A DNA stretch of 64,000 bases, from the NCBI GenBank assembly GCA_902729315.2, contig LR746276.1, positions 2,032,669 through 2,096,668 on the forward strand, read 5' to 3'. Under the pieces are notes generated by a model that was given only the letters and a program-made list of their open reading frames with translations, was not told where the DNA came from and did not search any database. Source of the stretch: Spirodela intermedia. Taxonomy: Eukaryota > Streptophyta > Magnoliopsida > Alismatales > Araceae. The position numbers and the translations under genes were made by a program. Below, one piece after another: positions 13,901 to 26,800 of this stretch (position 1 is the stretch's first letter; the number at the start of each line of letters is the position of its first letter).

Positions 13901-16900
13901 CATCTAAATCAGATGAATATTTACATATATCCTCACTTTGGAAATTAACCAGCATGGAGTTTGCTAAACCATTGTACCTGTCTAGTCATATTAGAAGAGT
14001 GTTATGCCAACTCGAACTATTTGCACAATATCTATTACATTTCCAGGGAATCTTCCACAGAAATAAGAAGAGAACATGAAATAAGGCATGTGTCAGAGTA
14101 AGTTGTATTTTTATTTTTATTTTTTTTATTGTAATCTTTTGTTTATTACTTGAGTGTCAAACCATACTGGACTGTTCCGGTTCAACCCCTGTACTAGGGT
14201 TCTGGTATAAAAACCAGTTCCAGAAGTTAATCGATGATAACCACGTCTTATTTTTCACTTTCCTGTTCGGGATTAGTGTTTTGGGGATTTTTCCGCCTGT
14301 GACACAGTCCACAACACTATGCTTGTGTTCTATCTGCATTTTGATGTTCTTCAGCTCCAGTTTTTACACGCTTCATTGGTCAACTTTAACATATCCATCA
14401 TGCGTCCTTCCTTTCTTTGTAAGGTGTCACAACAAGACCTCCATTTTCATTCCCCTATGTAATTCTCTTTTTGCATTTTCCCTTTGTTTGCCTCATATTT
14501 TTTAAGCTTGTTAATTAGTACATCTGCTCCAAGGTCATGGATAAAAAATGAACAGGGTGATTGAACTTCGTCTAGAAGGAATTATACCCTGAATATATGA
14601 CCTATCATCTCTCAGCTGAAGCTTCCTCAGGGGTGAAACCCCAATGGAAAAAAGCAAATACATTCACAAATATGTGTTTGCTAACACCTCAGGTATCCCA
14701 CACTGAGACGAACCAGTGATGTGTATCCTGTAGTTACTGCTCTCATTATTTACTATTTACTCTAGAGAAGAGTTTTCTCTCTAAGGGAATCGAAATGAAC
14801 GGGAAAAAAAAACTCACCGATTCCACCTGGATGATTATCTACAGATTGAAGATTGAAAGCCAAGGAAACCATGCCCACGCATACAAATCTAAATGACAGG
14901 ATTGTTGTGGCAAACCTAGCTTTTATCAGCTCACCCTGGCATGCTCATAGTCTTAGAAGGATGTGTATGCTGAGGGTGACGTGGAAACCAAACCAGAATC
15001 ATGCATACACGTAAAACCTCTTTGAATGTTTATTCTCTGCTGAAGGAAACATGGGAACTAAACAAGAATCACCACACAATTGAAAACTCCACAGAATTAT
15101 TTACTTGATAGAAACTGTAGAAAAATACATTCAAAAACTCTTTGAGCTATTCCAATACATGTGATATAGCCACAAACAAGTAAATAAATGATAAATTCTG
15201 AAGGTGAGATCATTCATTGGAAAACAATGATTCAACAACTTTAGAAATATATCCAATAGGAATAATTGAGTGAATTTACCTGCTATGAGAGCATATAGCT
15301 TCGGTAGAAGCAAGAGTTGCATCAGCAACGCCACAGGTAATGTTAAAAGTGACACTACAAGAGCACCTGTAGAAAGACATAGTGACCTTACATCAACTTT
15401 GTTCACAAAATTCTTATGTTGAACCTCTCATTCAGAATATCTCAAAACATCAGCCAAAAGTTTTCCTAGTTCCCTGAGGCAATAAAGCTGAAAGGTAAAT
15501 ATAGACTATTCGATATAAAAAAAAAAATCAGCTCCTAGCTGTTGGAAACGCCAGAAAGCCCTAAAATAGAACCAGTCTAATGTTCTAAGAGAGGAAAAAG
15601 TCCAGAACAATGACCGTATCATGAAAGATGGACACCAAGTATCAACAAGTACACTAAGAAGTATGTTCATCAAGAATTACCTTCGAAGTTCAGTTTGACC
15701 TTATATACATTAGATATATATTTTTTCATCCAGCACACATATCTTTATAAACTTAAGCTGTGGAGCAGAAGAAAATAACACCAAGCAGACAAAGAGGTAT
15801 AGTAGAACACAGTTTGACATTTGGTCATAAGTCATCAACATAAGAAAGAAGAGATTCTTCACTTCGGTAAGGGATGTAAATAAATATAAATCATATGTCA
15901 CCATTTTGATTCAGTTACTCAGAGAATGTGGAACAAGGGACCATTATTGGCAGCAACGAGCTGAGGATTTAAAATACAAAATTGCAGAAGGAATTATTTG
16001 GACACATACCACTATGGACTGCACACAGCTTCGAGAAGTGATAATACGAGGGTATTTTGGTCATCTTGCTAGAGTGCAATGCAGCAGTGTCCTTTTGTTT
16101 TATTATCAATAGAAATTATCTTCTCCTTTGGGGGATTCTTTCTCCCCAAGTTTTCCCAACCCACTATGATTCATTCCCCAATTTCCACCATTATGAACTG
16201 TACAATGCAAAAGAAAAACATGAAATACATGGGATATTATATCATATAACATCCACTCAAGCCTTGGACTCAACAACGAGCCTTAGAGTCAGAAACAAGT
16301 ATAGAGTTAATAACAGGCACACATCAATCAAACTTATCAAATCAAGTTGGATGAGAAAATGGGAGATAATGCATCCACTCAACATGGTTCTTGAATACCC
16401 TCAGTTATCTTTTTAGTTTCATGATCCACATTATGTCTTTTGTAGTTGTCACCTTATTGTGTTTAAAAGTATACCTATAATATCTTTGAAATTCTCTTGT
16501 ACATTTTCATTATTTATATATAGCATTACATCGTTACTAGGTGCATCCACTTACATTACAATATCCTATTCCTTTCTTATTGTTCATTTTTAACACATAG
16601 GGTGCTAAAAAAATTCTTGAAAACATCATGAGAAACATACTCGCAATGAGCACCGAATGTACGCTAGTCCAAATTTTTGAGTCAGACAACCGTGGGCCTC
16701 CGCAGTTGACGCTTTAAAGCACCAAATAAATATATGGTGCTCATTGGAACCCACCACAGCTCTAAGAAATGATATATGCATAGCGTCCCATACAAAGTTC
16801 ATACAGTTGTGTTAACAAAAATTCAAGGGCTTTTCCAAGAAATCAACTGGGTTGCTTAAACAAGGCTCTTCAAAAGGCTGAAAACTTTGTGTTCAATTCA

Positions 16901-18572
16901 ATAACTTGTTCGAGAAACTTTTCAATAACTTTTTGAAGAACATTTTTGTTGGGATCCTAGTGACATTGATCCCTCATTACAGGCAGATATTCCACAGGAA
17001 AACATTGTGTTTTGCAACCCAAGAATATTCTGCTAAGCATTCAATCTGCATGAGAGCACCTATCGTATATAGTCAAAGGATCTTGTAAGTCTCATTTATT
17101 AGGCTCTACAACAGATCCACGTTGATAAATTTATTAAAAATGTAGCACTGCCGAGAGCAGGCATGTCTACACATAACAGGGAATGTGAATTAATTTTAAA
17201 GGTGGTTATGGAACATACCCACGAATGTACGGGAAACAACACCAGGAAATTCAAAATGATCATACTGCAACAAGGAAAGCCTGTTAGTTACCAGCTTACG
17301 GCGGTCAAGAAAATAGAGTAACGTATATAAAAGATGACAATGCAAACCTTCATAAGGTGATGACGATGATAAATCATGTCATGAATTGCCTTGATGATCA
17401 ACATTCAACATGAAAATATAAAAATTGGTTACCTTAACAGTGAAATAAAAGAAAAATGCCAAGATGAATGCTGAAAAGAATAAAGGCAAACCAGATGCAA
17501 TTGAGCAACATAACATGTGACTACATAAAGTTGACAGAACAAGAAGAGGGGTAACAGCATGAAGGCAACTTGTGATAGATGAAACGAGGAACACATGGAC
17601 ATGAAAAGAGAAAAAGAAGGTGATAAACTTGAACGTTGGATGCATATCAAAAACATTTAAATAAATTTATTTTAAAAAAAAGACAGCCATACATTGATGA
17701 TGAAGAAATGGTGATTCCTCTCGATCCAAGTAGAGAATAGAATTTCAGAAATGGAGAAAATTAACGATTCTTCAGAAATCTGACAAAATCTGAACGTAAT
17801 CAAAGGTTCTGATATCAATATGAATACTCCTCTAAACCCAATCACCCCAATATTACACTCCATTCTCTCATGACCATCCGCAACGACACCTCTGAATTCG
17901 TCCATCTGATATTAATCCATTGAAAACCTTATTCACAAAGGATTTCGTTCAGAAATAACTTTTATTGCTCACTATTACTCTTCGTTTGTCATTGGCGATC
18001 GCACGCTTTCTTCCAACTATCGGCAAGATTGAAACACTGTGAAAATGACTATGTTTCCGGCCATCAATGGCCGGTGGGTTCCCTTACAAGATTGTCTCGA
18101 TGATATCAGTTTTTTTTTTTGCAACGCATTCGCGCCAAAATTGGCGTCAGCAATCTATTATCTCCACATTTGCGGGCCATCGATGTAAATCAACAGTGAC
18201 TACGGGTGACAACAATCCCAATTCAACGGGATATCCTGCCCAGGTGAGAAAAAAAAGAGCACCCAGGAGACTCAAGAAAGACTAAATGGCTGTCAACGAA
18301 TTGGATAAATACCTGAACGTTAAAGCTCTCCTCGACCTTCGTGTACGGCACCATGAACACGTAGAAAGCCGCGACGGAACCCAGCAACAAATCCCAACCT
18401 GCAAGATGGATCACCAGACGCCGCCGGCCCAAATCAGAGGATAGTAAGAAAGGTACAGGACGAGGGAAGACAGAGACAGATGGGGCGAAGAAGAGAGACA
18501 CCCACCGAACTGTTGAAGAAATTTCGACGAGCTTCTAGTAGATGTCGAGGCATCGGCTGCACTAGTCGCCAT
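4902..18572 (-). CDS. ALG12: Dol-P-Man:Man7GlcNAc2-PP-Dol alpha-1,6-mannosyltransferase (ALG12), 20 exons
   Basis: ER membrane GT22-family enzyme that adds the eighth mannose, in alpha-1,6 linkage, to the lipid-linked N-glycan precursor; the plant orthologue is EBS4. Exons (minus): 18572-18506, 18398-18313, 17389-17348, 17264-17219, 15366-15280, 13717-13662, 13536-13419, 11830-11772, 10992-10921, 10030-9967, 9886-9783, 9247-9176, 8310-8224, 8140-8073, 7550-7482, 7414-7332, 6716-6617, 6395-6330, 5393-5300, 4982-4902. The sum is 1521 nt, giving 506 aa, close to the remembered Arabidopsis length. The family N-terminal block [13 protein letters not shown] is at residues 39-51. The block [13 protein letters not shown] follows, and the GT22 HKELRF motif is at 319-324. 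Many hydrophobic segments fit a polytopic protein. The start is the first ATG of a short hydrophilic leader. Exon 15 has a nearer GT (after CTA), but only the donor after GTCAG keeps frame with exon 16. Gene structure is inferred; family assignment is firm. Confidence 0.95.
7730..7986. repeat. Imperfect tandem duplication, about 125 bp x 2, in ALG12 intron 14
   Basis: Copies at 7730-7855 and 7862-7986 share ACTTCTAAAATGTTAGGTAG, ATGTTCAGACATTGTCAG and AATACTAAGAAAT in the same order and spacing. They differ at scattered positions. Confidence 0.9.
11046..11117. repeat. Perfect 36-bp tandem duplication in ALG12 intron 8
   Basis: The 36-base unit starting GATAACCATATAAC occurs at 11046-11081 and again, identical, at 11082-11117. 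Confidence 0.95.
12061..12117. repeat. Short dispersed repeat with palindromic tip, ALG12 intron 7
   Basis: It contains a 9-bp inverted repeat, GGGTCTGGT / ACCAGACCC, around ATATAA at 12094-12117. A diverged copy lies at about 14155-14222 in intron 5. Both share TGTCAAACC, CGGTTCA, TGTACTA and TCTGGTATA. The element type is unknown. Confidence 0.55.
14155..14222. repeat. Second copy of the short dispersed repeat, ALG12 intron 5
   Basis: It shares the ordered blocks TGTCAAACC, CGGTTCAA, TGTACTAGGG and TCTGGTATAAA with 12061-12117. The palindrome is weaker here. Confidence 0.5.
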
Positions 18573-20893
18573 GAGAAACTCGGGCCGGAAAGACGTCCCT
18601 CTCTTCTCGGCTCTAACTCTTCGCTTCTGAATTTCAGAATTTCAGAAGAACACTTGCAATTTTTCTCGAAGTTCTAGCATGATTTTGGGCACTGTCTCTG
18701 CAAGCTAGCTAGTTGCTCGACCGCATTAAAGTATGAGGGCGAGGAATCAAAATATAGGCAACCAGGGAGGAACGCGCGATTCAGTACAAAGCCATGTCAG
18801 ACCCATGCGAAAGCACGGGGCAAAGAAGAGACATTTATGCGTAAGGACGAAGATGTGCGCAACTGTTACGTCACCCGGATGATACCATTTTCGGGGAGTA
18901 CATCAAGCTAAGCATCGAAAACAGACTCAGATCGATTGGGATGAGATCAAAGATCCGATTTTCCAAGTTAATTTTTTAACAAAATGCTTGGTCTCCGTTC
19001 CTAAATGTGACATAGTAACGTATTGCATAATGCCAAAAAATGAAATAAACACTAGATAGTTACAATACCAGGTGGAGATGTGTGACATTGATCCTTTGTT
19101 ATGTTAGAATTATATATTTTATCATATATAAGACTCATGGCCTACACCTTGATAAGTTAATGCCATTAATGAGAAATAAATGTGGTGAGGAAGTAAAAAA
19201 AATATGATTAAGTTGCACGTATGGATTATAGTGGGGGTAAATTAGTGATTATTTTATCAACAGCTGATTTCATGTGTTTAAATTTTCTAGAATTTTTTTG
19301 AAATGAGAAACAATAATTAGGGTATTTAGAAATCAAGAGGTGTTTATTGTTTCTTAGATATCCCTTTTTGTCCAAAGTAATCTATCCATCAATTTAATTT
19401 TGTGATTTCATGTAAGAGAAAACATTGTTCAATAGTTTTAGATGAAATTATGTCTTAGAAAAAGATGTACAAAGAACCTATTTCTAGTAAATAATACCTC
19501 AATTAATGCTATTTAAAATAAACTTATGCCAAATACTTCCATTATATTTATTTTATCAACTCTCCTCAATAAGGCTATTTATCATTTCTTTGTGGCATTA
19601 AAATCATGCATTGTTAACAATTATTTTGAGTCACTCGATACAACATTTGTGGTGCCAAGTGCCTTGGAGGATTTTATCTAGACACAAATTGCAATACCTT
19701 GTTTAAATTCATTTAATAATTTTCCTTAAGTAATTTACCAAAATTGAAATTTCTACATTCAAATGGTGAGAAACACTTGAATACCAGACAAAGTTCAAAA
19801 CGTCACATTTCATCATCTATTAGTTGTAATACAAAAATTTAAGTGTTTCAATAGCTGGACAACAATGAACAATAACTTCCACATAACTAAAATAAAGCTA
19901 TGTTTTATTAATCAATAATGAAAAGTGTTGTAATAATTATCCCAAGAAAATTTACTCATGAGAACCGTGACTTGGATCTACCAATTTGACTTGGCGTGAA
20001 CGCATTGCCTTGCCTTTAGTTTGGTCAAGGGATAATAAATTAGATATGGTTTGATATCTAACCAAGAACGTAGGTATCAATCAACACGTGGATATAGGTT
20101 AATAAGACCAATACACTAAATTCATGAATATCTGATATTATTACCTACGCATTTTGGTCTTCCTTATGGCACTAAGCTTCAATAATTATTCATGTTCACC
20201 CCTCCATTCTATTTGAACCTTAATAAAAGAGGAAATTGAAAAAAAGGCATGCTTTGTAGCCTTCTTTTCCGTACTGCTGACTTTAGTTTGTGCTTAAGCA
20301 AATATATGGACATATTAGGGTTTGATACTTATGAACCTATAAATGTTATCAACATATTGCAAACCCTAGAACATACATAATGCATTGTCATTTGCAAAAC
20401 TAAGGATTTAAAACCATGTAAAATATGAAACATACCCCAAGTTCGTGAGCAGAAACATTAAATTCATGGAAATAAAGTTTTCCTCTTAGTTAAGATCATG
20501 AATGGGTTAAGCCCTGAAATTAAGTCCCATTTTCCTGTGTATTCACTCACTATCTGAATCCCCAAAGTGGCAACTTGCCCATTGGAACAACTTGAAGAAC
20601 GTACTTCCAGTGCTCCATGGTAGACAAGGATTGCAGTATGAAGTTAGCCATCGAACAAAGTTATATAATATATCAGATCCTGCAACCTGCAAGAGAATAT
20701 GATAGCAATGAGAAGACCAAGATTTATACAAATAGTAATGTCAACTTAGTCACTTGAAATATTACTTCTACCTGATGCCTAGCCAAACAATAAACCAGCG
20801 GATGATCCTCATCTTCTTGTCTGCCCAGTGAAGTTCTTGGTTTTAAACCAAAAAAAAAAAAGGTAATAAATTTTCCTATGCACTGTTTCCTTG
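18573..20893. other. Intergenic region between ALG12 start and CPSF73-II stop
   Basis: About 2.3 kb. It should contain the ALG12 promoter and 5' UTR (GC-richer part, 18573-18900) and the CPSF73-II 3' UTR (about 20500-20893). The middle is AT-rich. I find no coding exon, RNA gene or clear mobile element there. Confidence 0.6.
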
Positions 20894-23800
20894 CTAGCAG
20901 GTGAGCTCGATTCCACTGGAGATTGTCAGTGAATCTCTCATGATAGAGAGGACTCTCCAAGCAAGCTTCTCATCCTCCAGTGACCAACTGCAGCAGAAGT
21001 AGACTGTGGGTTCTTTCGGGTCAGCAGGCTCCCCAATTCTATGGCAGCAGCTTTCTTTCAAACAAGGCTGAACCCGAAAAGACCCCAGGGTCAGATGATC
21101 TGAGCCCAGTCCGGCACTTGTGCAATCAATTTTCTCCTTCAGTTTTAGAAATAATAAACTGAGCCAAGGGTCTTCAATCTTCCCTCCAGCAGATGATGTA
21201 CTGCAAGTCAATTGATTCGATGGCATCTGTTCCAAGCTGCATATGTACACAGGACAACAGTAGGCAAACTGAACCTTGTTTTCCAGCACGGAGAGGCTCT
21301 CCAAAAGCTCATTATTATGTACAGCCTTTGCTCTTTTCGTCTTCTCCATTATTAGGATACCTTCAACTACTGTTTCCCCTTCTGTGGGTGATATCGGTGT
21401 TGATCCAGAATGGGAAAGGTCAACACCGTCAGCGGTTAGGCTATGGAAGTTTGAATTAGTGTGGCTTCTTATAAAAGCTTTCGAGGCATGGATTTTGACC
21501 AACTGGGCTGTTGGAATGAGAACGGTTTCTCCATTCGCAGGGTAGCAGCATTGGATGCCCAGTTCAGATTCGATCCTCCCTTTCAACGAGGCCATTTTGG
21601 GCTTTTCTCCGTGCACAAGGATTACGTGCTTTGGTGAGAGAAATCCGACCAGATCCATTATCCCTTTGGCGTCTGTGTGAGGGCTGAAGGAGAGCTGATG
21701 AATCTAATGAAAGAAAAAACTTATTAGAGCACAGGAAATAAAAGAAAGGAGGAAAAAAAGAAGATGAAAACAAGTGGTCTGACCGAGTTTAGTGTGAAGA
21801 AGCAAAGTGGATGAAGCTAAGAATGCGTTGGAAATTGAAATGCATTAATGATATCATAATAAAAAGTAAGAGAACACCACAACCGAAAATATATCTAGGT
21901 AAATTCGGACCTGACCTCTGGTTTTTCGGCTGAGGCAGCTTGGCTTGTCTGACCCAAAACAAAAATAGGCACAATTGTCTGACCAAGTCAGACTGCTTGA
22001 CTTGATCATTCCTATCTCTAGTCAAGGGCAAGATCGAAGCTATACTTCCTACATTTAGTATGATGTTAGCAAGCGATTGCTATCGTAAGGTCCTCAATTA
22101 GGTGGTAATATCCAACATAATTCTCTGATGATGAGACTTACGCCTAAGTGAAGGGCCAACCTATGATCAGTGCTGAATCCGACATTGGGCCAAGATATTC
22201 TGCAACACCAATGGCATTTTATGTCTAGGAGCTCACATTTTGTTGAATCAAGCATTCAATGATCCAAGCTAGAGAAAAAAACTAACTTGAAATTGGCATG
22301 AAGAGGGAAATTGAACATTTCGAATACTTCAGTGAGGATACATCGACTTAATTCCACTAAAATTATGCTCACGAATTATGTTCTTATTTTGAACATATTA
22401 CGACAAATTAAAATTATTAGAAAGCAATTAAAAGTAGTGTGAAACAAACACCTGGCATCGCACTTCAATGCGGGTGTCCTTGTCCAGATCAACTGTAGTG
22501 GCTTTACCTGACATTAATTTATGGCCCAATGTTCCAGCAAGACAATAACTGAAAAGGTGAGAGAGGAAATGTGAACGATATAAGAATGACGGTTATTTAC
22601 ATATTTCCGTTCAAATTAAAATAGGTCATAACATCAACATCGGCTGATGTTAATGATCTGGGTTTAGCGATCATGGGTTCACATAAAAGCAATAGCCAGG
22701 CAGATCAAAACAGAAAGTTCCAACCAGATTAAAAGGATTGCCCTCCGGGAGCTGAGTGTATGATACACCAAAGTTATGTGAGGTGACTGTATTCCAACCA
22801 CTTGGGTGGGAAAAAAACATCAATATTTTTGAGTTCTGAACCTATCCGTTCCAAATCAATGAGCCCAAATAGGCAATAATAGTAGGTGAGGTCTACAGGA
22901 TATGAACCAACTCAGAAAAAAAAATTGACGAGGTAATTTTCATGCTGATTGAAGCAGGGGCAACAAAGTAAAATTAAAACAAAAAACAACGTTTCTCGGG
23001 TAAGGTTCATATCTAACTACTGATTAGGGTATGATGCCGGTGTTAGATAGGACAGGCGACCTAAATTTTCGTAAAAGAAATATTCAGAAGATTGCTGGCC
23101 AGATGCCTCAGAAAATACCTTTGTAATGCTTCGAAAGGGTAAAAGTATTCAAGTAGCGTGTTTCAAAGTCTGGCCAGTTATATGATCGACGAGGTGTTGG
23201 GGGAGGAAAGCGTTTTATTCTCACAGAGGAATTGCTACTGATGGGATTTGATGACAACAGTTTAGAGGCGGAGAGGCTATTACTTTTGCACAAGTTGCTG
23301 CTTTCAGTTGAAATGTAGTACAGACCAGTTTTGATTGCCTTCCCAAACTAAATGTTCTCATCAGATAAATAAAGACTCACCCAGGTAATGTGACAAGGTT
23401 CTTCTCAGATGGAGCCCATTGTTTGAATACTTCAACAGAGAAGCCACCAGTAAGCATTCCAGGAGTGGCAAAGAGAACACATGGACCGGGATCATTAATC
23501 ATCGATGGCTTGAATGGGCATACTGAAACAACATATGACTGAGGTTAAAAATAAAAAACACCAATAGGCATAAAGAAAGAAGATGTCCACGGAATTAGAA
23601 AGCACTAAACATCAATCATTCTAAAGTTTCCTAGATCGCTTCTGCAAACATCTTTAATATTCTTTCCTAGCCTGTGCTTCAAAACAAAAATACCAAAAAT
23701 CAATAGGATATAATAAAAATCACATGGTTTTACATATTCAAAGAAATAAAAAAATTTGAAGCGAATATTCGTTAATCGAACAATTATGATAGATCCATTT

Positions 23801-26800
23801 GTTCTGCATGAAAGTTGTCAGAGATTTGTTAAACCGTGAGAGTTTCTTTGCCATGCCCTTGGCCCTTGCCTCGTTAAGCCAGCACTGAGTCAACTTGGTT
23901 GGCCTCACGATGGACATGAAGAATTACAACAATGTATCTTACATAATCAAAGGATACCCTTTCCCACAATGTTATCCCCAAATTCATCCAAAAACAAAGA
24001 TGATTATCCCCAGGTATGACAGTTATTGGCACACACTTATTGCAATAAATTAGCTATAATTTGTCACTTGTCTGACAATCAAACTGGTTCCAGCTCCAAT
24101 CAACAGTAGTGCTCCATTAATGAGATCTTCGAAAGGAAATGAAAGTGCCTCATCATGTCGAACTATCTAGCATTAGATTAAAGTATATTATAGTAATCAA
24201 TGACAGGCTATAACCTTCATTATTGATCCACATAAGTATTAACACTGTTGAATCCTACATTCAGTACATATTTGAGACATGACGATCCATTAATGACGAT
24301 CAAAGATTAACTAGCTGATAAAAAGGAGAAGAACACGGGTATCAAAAAGGGGAACAATGTTCGCGTACATGACATACACTTGTAAGAGCTATATGTCCGT
24401 ACCCCACTTTAACAAATTCGTTGACTGCTAAATAAATAAACTTCATCATGATAAGGGCCTTAGGATGATTAAAATCTTTCATCAGGTCGAACTATATGAT
24501 TAATATCGAGATCTGCCAATTGTACATGCTTGATGTACGTGAAATGTAAACCCATACATCTCCATAATCCTAGGATAAAAATAAGAGACAGTTAAATTAG
24601 GCTCATCAAGGTACCAAAACAGTACTTTCGAATAGAAAAACCAAAGTCATTTTCAATAATTAAGTCATTCATGAATTATAATTCAGCGCAATAAACTTTT
24701 CTAAACTGGGTAAGCATACCATGTTTGAAGTCGAATGCATTTTTTATGGCAGAAGTATCCTTTATCCTACGGCTAGTCCACCCAATAAACGTCTTATAAT
24801 ACATATTCGCTTGAATTGTCAAACCTGGGAAATAAAACAAAGTAGAAATTGGAAAGTAGGACCGTGGTTAAGCAATAAAAATGATATATTTATAAAATAT
24901 AAAATAAAATTGAATTTATTCCAATTATATTCCTGATTATTTGAATATAGTGTTCATGTTTTTGAAGTCTTGAAATTTCAATAGACAACTGGATTTATCA
25001 TTTGAATTGAATTTGGATTTATATGACACGTTTTAGTGTGCATGTTCTTAAACAAATAAAGATATATATTTGGGTCAAATATTGTTAAATATAATTTGTT
25101 TGACCAAACACAGGATGTAAACATAAGCAGATAGAACGAATTGGGCGTTTGAACCTGATGGTTGTTAGACAACATGAGGGGAACTGAGTAGAATTCATCC
25201 TAGAAATCTATAACTTAGAGCTCTTACTTTCAGAAAGGCAAAGGTCTTAGACTTTAAACCTTAGACACACTCTTATTAAATATCTCAATTACAGAGTCTA
25301 ACGTGCTAAACTTCAAGGTTGTTTGAGCATACATTTGAATCTCAGTATGGGAGGATCTGCGCATGTGCAGAAATAGCATAGAAAAAAAGGAAAAAGAACC
25401 TCAAACGAATAAATAGAACCGATTTAGAGCGATGATAATCAACAGGCTCTAGATGATGAAAATAATGATTCATTAAAAATATACCTGAGACAAGAAAAAG
25501 GATAGAGGAGTGAATCCACATTCATCTTCTTAGACATCTAGGATTTAACTAAAATTGATAGAAACGAACAATGGGAAGAAGTTCCAAAGCAATACGCAAA
25601 GGAACAGCAAGAGCATTGTTTGTAGACATTATATGGATGGAGATAATTGTGAATCTTTTTATCACCCATGAAATAGCTTGTCACATTTAGGTTATCAGTA
25701 AGAACTGACAAATTTATAAAGAGTACCAACCACCCTCAAGAAAAAAAGCCAAATGCCAAACAAAATTCCAAATGATGTACGAAGAAAACATGTTACCCAA
25801 GAAAATTTGAATTTCATAACCTTAATTTGATACTAACAGTCAACATTCACTAGATTTCGTCCTATTTGTTTCTTTGAGTTTATTACTTTCTTTTATTTCT
25901 GTTATGTCCCTATGAAATCTAATATGGATTCATTGGGACTTGTTGGAACCATTAACATCTGTACTTCAGAACAGCACTAGGAATGAAACTGTTTTTTTCC
26001 TGCACATATTTTCTGTTGCTCTCTAGGTGGCGGTCTTGGAATCCTAACGCCAGAGTCAAAGAATTGGCACTCACCATTATGAATCTTGTATATAAGTTTA
26101 AGAACAAAGCGATGAGATTTTATGAAACCAAAAAATGACGCAAATCGAAGTAGAATGGCTTAGGGGTCAAACCCAATGCCAAAGGGCGGAAAATAGTCTA
26201 CAGAATCGTCTGATACACTGTTACGAATTGATGTCCTATGGTGAAGGGTCTTTCAGGGTGGATCAATGTGCACCGTTATATCAATATTGGGCTTCAGTCC
26301 CACTTTCCAAGTGTGATAACAGCCTTGAAACTAGTCATTTAAACCATTGAAGCTAGTCTTGGAATGGTTTCCAGTGAAGACAACAATACATAGAAGAAGC
26401 CTATAAAATTAAAAAACGGATTTAGATGTCAATTCAAACTCCTTTAACAACTCTAAAATGTTAAAGCCTAAGAGGAAACGTATTTTAACTCATAAACATT
26501 TCAAAAAAATTATCCTGTGATAAGGGTCCACAAACATATGCTAGAAGGAAGAAGGCCCAAAGTCTAATAAGTCAATAACGGTTAGCATGATTGAGGGAAG
26601 GCACAACTATGGCAAGGAACAGTTATGGCAAAGAGTAGTTATGGCAAAAGTAGTTATGGCAGGAGACTTACTGCCCACATAAGAGAGGGAAAGGAGAGGA
26701 TATAAGGATGCGCGGATCAGGAAGGAGAGGAAGGGGAAGATTGGTGTTAGATCTCATGCATCTACAAGGAAGGGGTTGGAGGGTTGTATGCGACCCTCCA

